Source of the DNA: a virus
Reading direction: 5' to 3' (one strand)
IMG/VR virus record: IMGVR_UViG_3300042563_002243
Span: 1 to 50,633 of that record
Length of the DNA: 50,633 nucleotides
The translations under genes and the position numbers were made by a program. The notes under the pieces were generated by a model, which did not search any database, was not told the DNA's origin, and worked only from the letters and a program-made list of their open reading frames with translations. Shown here one piece after another: positions 18,301 through 24,917 of this stretch (its first letter is position 1; each line of letters begins with the position of its first letter).

Positions 18301-18353
18301 CTGCCAAACAACCAGGTGGCCCGAATAACATTAAGAACATTTTTGACAAATGA
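15351..18353 (+). CDS. Very large modular low-complexity protein, putative internal or head protein
   Basis: 1000 residues. Features in order: charged N-terminus with PIYESVEPRGSIMSGVNRLE; an approx. 90-residue domain from 130; a Cys/His block (226-263) with C232, C235, C240 and C243 in CxxCxGxGCxxC spacing like a DnaJ zinc finger followed by a His/Asp-rich segment; a KYGVFAKGGSIGSQRFKD domain (about 370-425); two AT-hook-like GRP motifs (491-495 and 511-515); an acidic calcium-loop-like DLDKDGNKKE (about 745); a near-copy of the Cys/His block (799-836); LNELAKLAGL (about 720) and a basic C-terminus. No enzyme motif is seen. Zinc and DNA binding are inferred. Possibly a DNA-condensing or packaged protein. 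Confidence 0.6.
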   Translation: MSSSNIYNILSKLNALQPKAEEPKAQATKPIYESVEPRGSIMSGVNRLEKKLSEQFAADKKALDTNPKNAAWDDDAGAKQRARIAREKQKIGMQRKISGQDTGLPPAMAEGEGSNEMDKVTTSPYKANQMLGGKYPVAFVIEVLCPDQSVVNMIQNKVGTAYQVERDDSIEGNGIGIEIISQRFDGGQAAQAAYNQLLNFIEQSGGQFNSSTQVTIYKQKPGVAEDEEGDVCPECDGTGCPECYGDEHRDHAHDHAQGMQRENAGMAESSTKNVTGVMKKYLPKSMWAPILSHTGKSKHDNADGSKTSHVWRLRNLVRSFRGREFDAWKQAVEQELGDGYEVTSEWPTPSVRYIQMNEAHIQTGVTETADVKYGVFAKGGSIGSQRFKDDPLKTFDSKEEAIADAKRRRSGLSKGERGYYRMGYVVKPIKGVAEGFADMEADVKRRDAERRSGKKATATGVKHHGKYGTEYQGDADEEEAAAKAADKGPKKRGRPAKGLAKPKPAADEKKGRGRPKKAADPTYSGAKDLQNYVVGNLPKGKQAKGKVYKMDESRMLDEAGQHLDHILNRFKHEVRKFEETGDLDQDSDLYHALHDYYKETGLLPYDIEKGRGVVSTLTWVADQLEQHLGISEETVAPAAGQPLPGLGQGVSHIDATHAAQFKPGSNVLIGGRMPAVVKSVSGTTATIYDPANPAAPFNIETSKLQAAPAAAPAAPTMEAELNELAKLAGLTVEAKVKPDYIDLDKDGNKKEPMSQAAQDAEDDDHDYANRLDDEQMDENIPVHKHVDGPFDSNSTSDDDEEGDVCPECDGAGCPECHGDEHRDRAHAHAQGMQRESAVREAEEMINFMRNAGLDTSRAESALAEAYKYGDTDVEEAPEYANSPDEEIQNVEAITRQGNDLNREKKQFAGKPKAGDNPMASESTDPLEAMGRRLMAAYESIKVVDEGMVDKVKGMFGKKKDPNAVPNIFDTEPYKSDTKAYLKKSAKQPGGPNNIKNIFDK
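16026..16139 (+). repeat. First copy of an internal 38-codon duplication
   Basis: Encodes the CxxCxGxGCxxC plus His-rich block (residues 226-263). It is a close match to 17745-17858 in the same gene, with mostly synonymous or conservative changes. Confidence 0.85.
17745..17858 (+). repeat. Second copy of the internal 38-codon duplication
   Basis: Residues 799-836, with C805, C808, C813 and C816. The first 30 nt are almost identical to the copy at 16026. Confidence 0.85.
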
Positions 18354-18514
18354 AATCACTACACGATTACATTGCTGAAGTGACAGCCAAGGACAAGGCT
18401 GTGCCCATCAAGGCACAGCCCAAGTCCAAGAAAAAATCTAATCCATATAACGACGCAAATCACGCCATGAGTCGTGACGAAGAAAAACGTAGTGGTACCA
18501 ATAATGAAAATTAA
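18350..18514 (+). CDS. Small basic protein with a capsid-targeting-like N-terminus
   Basis: 54 residues, starting in an ATGA overlap with the 1000-residue gene. The first eleven residues, MKSLHDYIAEV, align without gaps to the T4 internal-protein targeting sequence MKTYQEFIAEA (identical M, K, I, A, E; conservative S/T, Y/F). The rest is Lys-rich (KDKAVPIKAQPKSKKKS) and resembles a DNA-binding tail. Known: T4 IPII and IPIII carry this leader and are injected with DNA. Inferred: a packaged internal protein. It is coupled to the next gene by a 11-nt overlap. Confidence 0.6.
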   Translation: MKSLHDYIAEVTAKDKAVPIKAQPKSKKKSNPYNDANHAMSRDEEKRSGTNNEN

Positions 18515-18854
18515 CGAAGTCATAGTGGAATCATCATTGAGAACATCCAGTGTTCACTCTTTGCCTGATGCTGAAGTATTCGACGACTTGGATAATAGCA
18601 GCCCCTATCACATGTACCGTTTCGGAGTCGCACTAGCTGGGTCACCGGACAATTTTGGTGATACTGATGGACCAACACGCAGTAATTTAGTCACAATTGG
18701 ATACACTGAAGCAGATCGAGAAATCATTGACGCCACCAAGCGTAAACAAGGCAGGACTTCGACAAAGATCAGTAAAAAACAATCACAAGAAACACCTGAC
18801 GTTAATACACAAAGTCCCATTATCACTCGTAAGAAGAACAAATACGGCATATGA
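18504..18854 (+). CDS. Unknown protein of the terminase block
   Basis: 116 residues from the ATG at 18504 (MKINEVIVESSLRTSSVHSL). An upstream in-frame ATG at 18474 would overlap the previous gene further and is less likely. The N-terminus again has the M-K-x-x-E-x-I-x-E-S shape of the short leader seen in neighbouring genes. Middle: PYHMYRFGVALAGSPDNFGD and a NLVTIGYTEADREIIDATKR helix. The C-terminus is basic (TRKKNKYGI). No known family. ATGA overlap with the next gene. Confidence 0.6.
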   Translation: MKINEVIVESSLRTSSVHSLPDAEVFDDLDNSSPYHMYRFGVALAGSPDNFGDTDGPTRSNLVTIGYTEADREIIDATKRKQGRTSTKISKKQSQETPDVNTQSPIITRKKNKYGI

Positions 18855-19294
18855 AAGCATACCGTATAACCAGTGCTGATTTTATATCTCCTGATGAATC
18901 ATTGAATCCAGATGCATTTATGGATACAGACGATCTACGCCAACTTAAAAAATTGGCTGGATTGGGTGGTGGATTATTGGAAGATTATTATACAGCTGGT
19001 GGTCATGATCCAGCATTGACTACGCCCAACGACGACAACGGCAATACAGCCAGTCCAGTGGGCAGCACCATGAGTCAAGACAGTGCAGAAAAACGCCGCC
19101 TGGAAAAAGAATTATACATCCGAGTCGGTGACCCTGAGTGGTTTAGATTGTGGTTTGCCAAGCCTTGGCTAACTGGTGAGAAACCAGTGGGTGATGCGCC
19201 AGCCAAACACCGACCCATAAAGATCGACGTTTCCAAATCACAAGACACTGACCCAGTATATGTGGGCGATGTCAACATAATAAGCAAAAAATAA
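18851..19294 (+). CDS. Unknown protein with a LKKLAGL motif
   Basis: 147 residues; ATGA overlap with the upstream gene and one base from the gp17 start. Contains MDTDDLRQLKKLAGLGGG (about 24-41), a short motif also found in the 1000-residue protein and the C-terminus of the protein at 20885. The C-terminal half has a folded look: RRLEKELYIRVGDPEWFRLW, then FAKPWLTGEKPVGDAPAKHR. Not recognised. Its place immediately before the terminase large subunit suggests a role in packaging or in the head. Confidence 0.6.
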   Translation: MKAYRITSADFISPDESLNPDAFMDTDDLRQLKKLAGLGGGLLEDYYTAGGHDPALTTPNDDNGNTASPVGSTMSQDSAEKRRLEKELYIRVGDPEWFRLWFAKPWLTGEKPVGDAPAKHRPIKIDVSKSQDTDPVYVGDVNIISKK

Positions 19295-19295
19295 A

Positions 19296-20852
19296 ATGTC
19301 TATAGATAATCAATTTATACGGTCCGCCGGATACAGTATCAGCCTGACCAATGAACAGATAACAGAATATGCCAGATGTGCTGACCCCGAAACAGGATAT
19401 CGGCACTTCATGGAAAACTACTTTTACATACAACACCCCACCCGAGGCAAGTTACTGTACAATCCCTACGAGTTTCAGGTCAGACTAATCGACAATTATC
19501 ACAGTAACAGATTCTCAGTGTCCATGATGCCTCGTCAGACTGGCAAGACCACGTCAGCCGCAGGGTATCTGTTATGGTTCGCCATGTTTACTCCTGACAG
19601 TACTATATTGATAGCTGCACACCAATACTCAGGTGCTCAGGAAATCATGCAGCGTGTGCGCTATGCATATGAGATGTGCCCCATTTGGCTCAAGGCTGGC
19701 GTGGAAAACTACAACCAGGGTAACATTGACTTTGATAACAAGAGTCGTATCGTTGCTCGTGCCACCACAGAAAAAACTGGACGTGGTATGTCACTATCAT
19801 TACTATATCTGGACGAGTTTGCCTTCGTTAGACCCACCTGGGCACGTGAGTTTTGGACAGCTATATCACCAACACTCAGCACTGGTGGTAAATGTATCAT
19901 CACCAGCACTCCCAACTCAGATGAAGATCAGTTCGCCGACATCTGGAAGCAGGCCAATAAGAAAACTGATGCATTTGGTAACCCCACACCTGTGGGCGTG
20001 AACGGATTTAGTCCATTCATGGCACACTGGTCAGAACATCCAGACCGTGACGAAGCATGGAAAACTGCTGAGATTGGTCGTATTGGCGAGGAACGTTTCC
20101 GTCGCGAACACGGTCTGGAATTTATTACAGCAGAAGAAACACTGATCCACCCGGTCACATTGGTGGAAATGGCTGGTGTAGACCCAGTTGAACGCCAGGG
20201 ACAAGTACGTTGGTACAGCAAGCCCCGGAAAAATTGCAAGTATGTGGTGGGATTAGACCCCAGCCTGGGCACTGGTGGCGATCCTGCAGCCATACAGGTA
20301 TTTGAGTTACCAGATTTTAAACAAATTGGAGAATGGCAACACAACCTGACCCCAGTTCAACGGCAAGTTACCATACTCAGAGAAATCACGCAGTATCTGC
20401 ACGATGCCACTGGCACCGACACCAGCATATACTACAGCGTGGAAAACAACACGCTGGGTGAGGCAGCTCTAGTGGAGATAGCCAATATCGGCGAAAATAA
20501 CATACACGGAATCTTCATGCATGAGCCTAGAAGTATGGGCGGTAACAAGACATATCGTAAGGGATTTACCACCACCAACAAGAGTAAAATATCAGCATGT
20601 AGCAAGCTCAAACACTTTGTAGAAAAGAAAAAGATGCATATTGCCAGTAAGAATTTGATATCAGAGCTGAAAAACTTCGTAGCCCACGGTACCAGTTTCG
20701 CAGCCAAGCCCGGGGAAACTGACGATTTGGTCATGGCCACTCTACTGGTAATCAGAATGATGCTGGTGATGAAAGAGTACGATAGTGATTTGGATGATCA
20801 GCTGCGTGATAGAACTCAGGATCTACTACCAATGCCGTTCATACTAGTGTAA
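19296..20852 (+). CDS. gp17: Terminase large subunit, gp17-like ATPase/nuclease
   Basis: 518 residues (T4 610). ATPase domain: adenine-motif region YNPYEFQVRLIDNY (about 55-68), Walker A PRQTGKTT (79-86), Walker B LLYLDE (169-174) with catalytic Glu, and coupling motif ITSTPNS near 202. Nuclease domain: first acidic residue D321 in VVGLDPSLGTGGDPAAIQVF, then SVENNTLGE near 385, and the last motif around DDLVMATLL (about 482). The motor translocates DNA into the prohead and cuts the concatemer. It is slightly shorter than T4 gp17, lacking N-terminal extension. The late promoter for the next gene follows its stop. Confidence 0.93.
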   Translation: MSIDNQFIRSAGYSISLTNEQITEYARCADPETGYRHFMENYFYIQHPTRGKLLYNPYEFQVRLIDNYHSNRFSVSMMPRQTGKTTSAAGYLLWFAMFTPDSTILIAAHQYSGAQEIMQRVRYAYEMCPIWLKAGVENYNQGNIDFDNKSRIVARATTEKTGRGMSLSLLYLDEFAFVRPTWAREFWTAISPTLSTGGKCIITSTPNSDEDQFADIWKQANKKTDAFGNPTPVGVNGFSPFMAHWSEHPDRDEAWKTAEIGRIGEERFRREHGLEFITAEETLIHPVTLVEMAGVDPVERQGQVRWYSKPRKNCKYVVGLDPSLGTGGDPAAIQVFELPDFKQIGEWQHNLTPVQRQVTILREITQYLHDATGTDTSIYYSVENNTLGEAALVEIANIGENNIHGIFMHEPRSMGGNKTYRKGFTTTNKSKISACSKLKHFVEKKKMHIASKNLISELKNFVAHGTSFAAKPGETDDLVMATLLVIRMMLVMKEYDSDLDDQLRDRTQDLLPMPFILV

Positions 20853-20855
20853 AAG

Positions 20856-20863
20856 CATAAATA
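20856..20863 (+). promoter_or_regulatory. Late promoter
   Basis: CATAAATA followed by an AACAGG ribosome site, ATG at 20885. Confidence 0.6.
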
Positions 20864-20884
20864 AGTAAACAACAGGTAAATAAC

Positions 20885-22387
20885 ATGTCACGAGAGATAG
20901 AGAGTATATCAGCCGCCTTATTTGACAAGATTCGCACCAGGTTCGACGATGTCAATCTGGGCGACGAACGTGCCAAAGCCACGACTGACCCTGAAAAGGC
21001 TCGTTATTTTAATTTTGATTATGTAGATAAATCCGGTCAAAGCCATGGAAATATCACAGTGAGCTTGATTGATGAGAACAGTCTGAAAATTTACTTTGAT
21101 AAAGACATCAAAGCAGACATGGATGACGAACAGAAAGACAATTGGTTCGAATTCCTGAAAAATATTCGCAAATTTTCCAAGAGAAATATGATGAACTTCG
21201 ACGTACGTGACATCACCAAGAGCAACTTGGATCTAAAAGACATCCAACAACAAACCAAGAGCGACAGCGTAAGTGATGTCAATGACATCAAAGTTACTGA
21301 AAGTCGCCTATGGGGCACAACCCGCAGCAGCTATCAGGAATGTGGTCCTGTGCGTATCATTGTACGCCACAGCGACAACGTAGACGAAACTAAACGTGGT
21401 GCTCGTAGTCGTAAAATTGAATCAGTATTCCTGGAAACAGAACTGGGCGAACGTCGCCTGCTGCCACATAAAAATTTAACCTATGCCCGTGCCATGGCCC
21501 AGCATTGCAGTCAGGGTGGTGCATTGGAAGATGAAATTGGTGAAAGCATTACAGCCATGTGCGAAGAAATGACCAATATGACTCATTTTTGTCGCCAGGC
21601 CAGACAGCGTGAATTTGAAGATCGTGAAACAGCCGACATGGCACAAGCAGCAGTTCATCGCTATGCAGAATTAAAACAAAAGTTACATAGTATCAGTGGT
21701 CGCCGCGGATACCAAGACTATGCTGAATGTTACATGCCAGAATCAGACGTGGAAGAAGAAATCGATGTGGATGGATTACGTGAACGATTCGTCAAAAAAA
21801 TTTACGACGACAGGTTTACAGAAGCTTTGCCCTATGTATATCGTGCATACCAACGTCAACAGCAGGAAATGGAAAGCACAATGGGCGAAGAATTCGAAAA
21901 CTGGGCCAACTCCATGACTGAAATGAATCTGGAAGAAGACCTGGTTGATCACAAAGAAGAAATTGAACAGTTAGACGGATTGATGGAAAAGCCCATTGAA
22001 GTCGGCCCCAATGGTATGAGTGCCATTGGAGCATTGCAAGATGTAATTGGCGACACCCGACTGGATGACAAACTCCGAGCTTTGGCAGATGATCAAGGCG
22101 ATGTAGCTGATGCCCGACAGTTGGTTATTGATTGGTTACAGGACCATGGTCATGCAGACCTGGCCACTCGTTATAGCCAGGCCTATACACAGCAGATGAC
22201 ACCAGCAACAGATCCCAACGCACCACCCCCAGCACCGGCTGGAGTACAAGCACCTGATCCATCGGGTGCAACATATGGTGGTGTTGGTACAGCTGAACCC
22301 AGTCCACAGGCCAACACGGCACAGATGGCCGAAGATACTGATCCATTAAGTTTGCTCAGAAGCCTGGCTGGACTACGCAAACGATAG
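20885..22387 (+). CDS. Conserved large virion-type protein downstream of terminase
   Basis: 500 residues. The central block VTESRLWGTTRSSYQECGPV, followed by a RIIVRHS segment and RRLLPHKNLTYARAMAQHCS (about 135-225), is a signature I recall in many marine T4-like phages, usually listed as structural or hypothetical. Flanking regions are strongly acidic and helical. The C-terminal 70 residues are Pro/Ala/Gln-rich and end with DPLSLLRSLAGLRKR, again a LAGL motif. No catalytic signature, no membrane segment. A late promoter upstream and a terminator downstream make it a single-gene late unit. Likely a minor virion or assembly protein (inference). Confidence 0.6.
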   Translation: MSREIESISAALFDKIRTRFDDVNLGDERAKATTDPEKARYFNFDYVDKSGQSHGNITVSLIDENSLKIYFDKDIKADMDDEQKDNWFEFLKNIRKFSKRNMMNFDVRDITKSNLDLKDIQQQTKSDSVSDVNDIKVTESRLWGTTRSSYQECGPVRIIVRHSDNVDETKRGARSRKIESVFLETELGERRLLPHKNLTYARAMAQHCSQGGALEDEIGESITAMCEEMTNMTHFCRQARQREFEDRETADMAQAAVHRYAELKQKLHSISGRRGYQDYAECYMPESDVEEEIDVDGLRERFVKKIYDDRFTEALPYVYRAYQRQQQEMESTMGEEFENWANSMTEMNLEEDLVDHKEEIEQLDGLMEKPIEVGPNGMSAIGALQDVIGDTRLDDKLRALADDQGDVADARQLVIDWLQDHGHADLATRYSQAYTQQMTPATDPNAPPPAPAGVQAPDPSGATYGGVGTAEPSPQANTAQMAEDTDPLSLLRSLAGLRKR

Positions 22388-22405
22388 TTCATTAAACGAC
22401 TAATT

Positions 22406-22435
22406 AAAGGCGAATTTATTTTGCCTTTTCTTTTG
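22406..22435 (+). terminator. Rho-independent terminator
   Basis: AAAGGC (22406-22411) and G-C-C-T-T-T (22423-22428) form a 6-bp stem, followed by a T-rich tract. Confidence 0.6.
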
Positions 22436-22441
22436 ACTCGG

Positions 22442-22449
22442 CATAAATA
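22442..22449 (+). promoter_or_regulatory. Late-type promoter upstream of gp32
   Basis: CATAAATA; an 80-nt leader follows. A TTGACT at 22433 could also serve as a -35 for a weak sigma70 promoter. Confidence 0.5.
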
Positions 22450-22454
22450 AAAGC

Positions 22455-22484
22455 GTAGACTGTATTTTAGCCTACAACATGGCT
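22455..22484 (+). promoter_or_regulatory. gp32: Possible pseudoknot in the gp32 leader
   Basis: GTAG (22455) can pair with CTAC (22472) and AGCC (22469) with GGCT (22481), interleaved; the two stems compete for one base. The position, about 40-70 nt upstream of the ATG, is that of the T4 gene 32 autoregulatory pseudoknot. The stems are short, so this is weak. Confidence 0.25.
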
Positions 22485-22522
22485 TGCATTACACATTATG
22501 GCACATTTAAGGAGAAACTATT

Positions 22523-23536
22523 ATGGCCCTAACTCTCGCAGAAATCCGCGCAAAACTTCAAGCATCAGAATCACGCAGTCAAGGTAATAACCAAAGCAAT
22601 GGCGGTGACAACACCGTATATGCACATTGGAATATTGCCGAGGGCACCACAGCCCGTATCAGATTCCTTCCCGATGCAAATCCTAAAAACAATTTTTTCT
22701 GGGTAGAACGAGCAATGATTCGTTTACCGTTTGCTGGCATCAAAGGTCAGTCAGACAGTAAGCCTGTTATTGTACAAGTACCCTGTGTAGAAATGTACAA
22801 CGACGGTTCGGCATGCCCGATCCTGGCAGAGGTACGTGCTTGGTTTAAAGACCCAGCATTGGAAGAAATGGGTCGCAAATATTGGAAGAAACGTTCATAC
22901 CTGTTCCAGGGTTTTGTTCGTGAAAATCCCATTGGCGACGATCGCACACCAGAAAATCCCATCCGTCGTTTCGTTATTAGTCCACAGATTTTCAACCTGG
23001 TCAAGAACGCATTGTTGGATCCAGAAATGGAAAATATGCCCACTGACTATCAAGCTGGTCTAGATTTTACAGTCAAGAAAACCAGCAAAGGTGGATATGC
23101 TGATTACAGCACCAGCAGCTGGGCACGTAAGGAGTCAGCATTGACTTCGGTCGAGGCAGACGCTATCGAGCAGTTTGGTTTGTATAACCTCAACGACTTC
23201 CTACCCAACAAGCCTAGCGATGTTGAGTTGAAAGTCATCAAGGAAATGTTCGAAGCATCAGTTGATGGTCAGCCTTACGATCCAGATCGTTGGGCAGCCT
23301 ATTACAAGCCCAGTGGCTTCCAGGGCGGTGCATCAAATGAATCAGCACCACGTGCCGCAGCACCAGCCGCAGCACCAGCTGCCCCTGCTCCAGCAGCACA
23401 ACATGATGATCCACCGTTTGAACCCGATGAAGATACACCAGTTGCATCAGCACCAGTTGCTGCACCTGCCGCTGCCAAACCCTCCAGCCAGAAAGCTGAG
23501 GACATCTTGGCAATGATCCGCAATCGTCAGAAGTAA
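22523..23536 (+). CDS. gp32: Single-stranded DNA-binding protein, gp32-like
   Basis: 337 residues (T4 301). The core carries typical gp32 blocks: TARIRFLPDANPKNNFFWVE (about 42-61), VQVPCVEMYNDGSACPILAE (about 87-106), KYWKKRSYLFQGFVREN, NPIRRFVISPQIFNLVKNAL and a LDFTVKKTSKGGYADYSTS segment. Only two zinc-site cysteines are evident, so the T4 His-Cys3 zinc site is reduced. A long Ala/Pro linker (about 275-320) leads to a conserved C-terminal helix KAEDILAMIRNRQK, which probably replaces the acidic T4 tail that recruits partner proteins. It coats ssDNA during replication and recombination. Strong AAGGAG ribosome site. Confidence 0.92.
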   Translation: MALTLAEIRAKLQASESRSQGNNQSNGGDNTVYAHWNIAEGTTARIRFLPDANPKNNFFWVERAMIRLPFAGIKGQSDSKPVIVQVPCVEMYNDGSACPILAEVRAWFKDPALEEMGRKYWKKRSYLFQGFVRENPIGDDRTPENPIRRFVISPQIFNLVKNALLDPEMENMPTDYQAGLDFTVKKTSKGGYADYSTSSWARKESALTSVEADAIEQFGLYNLNDFLPNKPSDVELKVIKEMFEASVDGQPYDPDRWAAYYKPSGFQGGASNESAPRAAAPAAAPAAPAPAAQHDDPPFEPDEDTPVASAPVAAPAAAKPSSQKAEDILAMIRNRQK

Positions 23537-23612
23537 TCAACTGTAGTAACCAACGGCTCGGGCCTCTGCGGAATTAATCCGTACGCCTGGGTTATCTTCA
23601 ACAAGGACTAAC

Positions 23613-24689
23613 ATGAAAAAACCTTTCGACTTGAGTAAGTTCCGCAAGGACATTACCAAATCAATCGAAGGCCTGAGCATCGGCTTTCATGATCCAACTG
23701 ATTGGATCAGCACTGGCAATTATGCACTAAATTATCTGATATCAAGCGACTTCAAGAAAGGAGTCCCACTGGGCAAAGTAACAGTATTCGCAGGCGAATC
23801 AGGCTCAGGTAAGAGTTTTATCTGTTCCGGTAACCTGGTTAAAAACGCACAAGCACAGGGCATCTACGTTGTTCTGATCGATTCAGAAAACGCACTGGAT
23901 GAAACCTGGCTACATGCTCTGGATGTAGATACATCAGAAGACAAACTGCTGAAACTCAACATGGCCATGATCGACGATGTGGCTAAAACTATTTCCACCT
24001 TTGTCAAAGACTATAAAACATTAGCTGAAGCAGATCGTCCCAAGGTCCTGTTTGTCATTGACTCTCTGGGTATGTTAATGACCCCAGTACAAGTTGATCA
24101 ATTTGAAGCAGGCGGTATGAAAGGCGACATGGGCCACAAACCACGTGCCCTGAAAAGTCTGGTCACCAATTGTGTCAACATGTTTGGTAGTCTGGGCATT
24201 GGCCTGGTGGCAACCAACCACACTTATGCCAGTCAAGACATGTACAATCCTGATCCAGTGGTCAGTGGTGGTGCTGGCTTTGTATTTGCATCCAGTATTC
24301 TGGTGGCCATGAAGAAACTCAAGCTGAAAGAAGATGAAGATGGCAACAAAGTCACTGATGTCCTGGGCATCCGAGCTGGATGTAAGATCATGAAGACTCG
24401 CTATGCCAAGCCATTCGAAGATATTCAGATTCAGATTCCTTACGAAACTGGCATGAATCCCTACTCAGGACTTTTTGATCTGTTTGAAAAACGTGAGATC
24501 ATTAAAAAAGAAGGCAACCGTTACACTTATGTCGACCTCAACGGCGAAGTACATAAGTACTACCGTAAAGAGTGGAATCGTAACGAGAACAGCATCATGG
24601 ATCTGGTCATGGATGAGTTTGCTGACAAAGAAAAACTCGTGGCTAAAACTCTTGTTATCGATGACGATTTAGAGGATGATGCAGAATGA
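23613..24689 (+). CDS. uvsX: UvsX recombinase (RecA family)
   Basis: 358 residues (T4 391). Walker A GESGSGKS (61-68), Walker B VLFVIDSLGML (about 146-156), and loop L2 region GGAGFVFASSILVAMKKLKL (about 223-242). The ATPase catalytic Glu-type segment VLIDSENALDETW (about 86-98) follows the P-loop. The C-terminus is acidic. It forms filaments on ssDNA and drives strand exchange and recombination-dependent replication, assisted by UvsY encoded 1.5 kb downstream. ATGA overlap with the next gene; gp32-uvsX-uvsY thus form a recombination cluster. Confidence 0.93.
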   Translation: MKKPFDLSKFRKDITKSIEGLSIGFHDPTDWISTGNYALNYLISSDFKKGVPLGKVTVFAGESGSGKSFICSGNLVKNAQAQGIYVVLIDSENALDETWLHALDVDTSEDKLLKLNMAMIDDVAKTISTFVKDYKTLAEADRPKVLFVIDSLGMLMTPVQVDQFEAGGMKGDMGHKPRALKSLVTNCVNMFGSLGIGLVATNHTYASQDMYNPDPVVSGGAGFVFASSILVAMKKLKLKEDEDGNKVTDVLGIRAGCKIMKTRYAKPFEDIQIQIPYETGMNPYSGLFDLFEKREIIKKEGNRYTYVDLNGEVHKYYRKEWNRNENSIMDLVMDEFADKEKLVAKTLVIDDDLEDDAE

Positions 24690-24913
24690 GTATTGAGGTA
24701 GATGTTTTGAGTGAAGTATACACTATCCTGAAGCAGTATATTCCTGCCAAGGACAGACAGGAAGCTGCTGACAATTTGTTGAGTGTCATGGTGGATATGT
24801 TGGGTGATCAAGAACTCAAGGAGTTCAGTGCAGCTGATGCAGCACTAAAAAGATCGTTTAAGCAATATGCGGATGACGAGTTGGATTCCGACGACGAAGA
24901 CGACGAATATTGA
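24686..24913 (+). CDS. Small acidic protein downstream of UvsX
   Basis: 75 residues; ATGA overlap with uvsX. Helical N-terminus (VDVLSEVYTILKQYIPAKDR), a second helix (ADNLLSVMVDMLGDQ), and a very acidic C-terminus (DDELDSDDEDDEY). From memory short proteins of this type often follow uvsX in cyanophages; no function is assigned. The acidic tail could mimic DNA or bind UvsX or gp32 (inference). The next gene starts with GTG 4 nt after its stop. Confidence 0.6.
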   Translation: MSIEVDVLSEVYTILKQYIPAKDRQEAADNLLSVMVDMLGDQELKEFSAADAALKRSFKQYADDELDSDDEDDEY

Positions 24914-24917
24914 TTCA

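Noticed and set aside
24867-24917. ATG start for radical SAM enzyme 1 inside the preceding gene
   Set aside because: The extra residues are low-complexity and derived from the acidic tail sequence of the other frame; the GTG at 24918 follows the stop and gives a family-like N-terminus.
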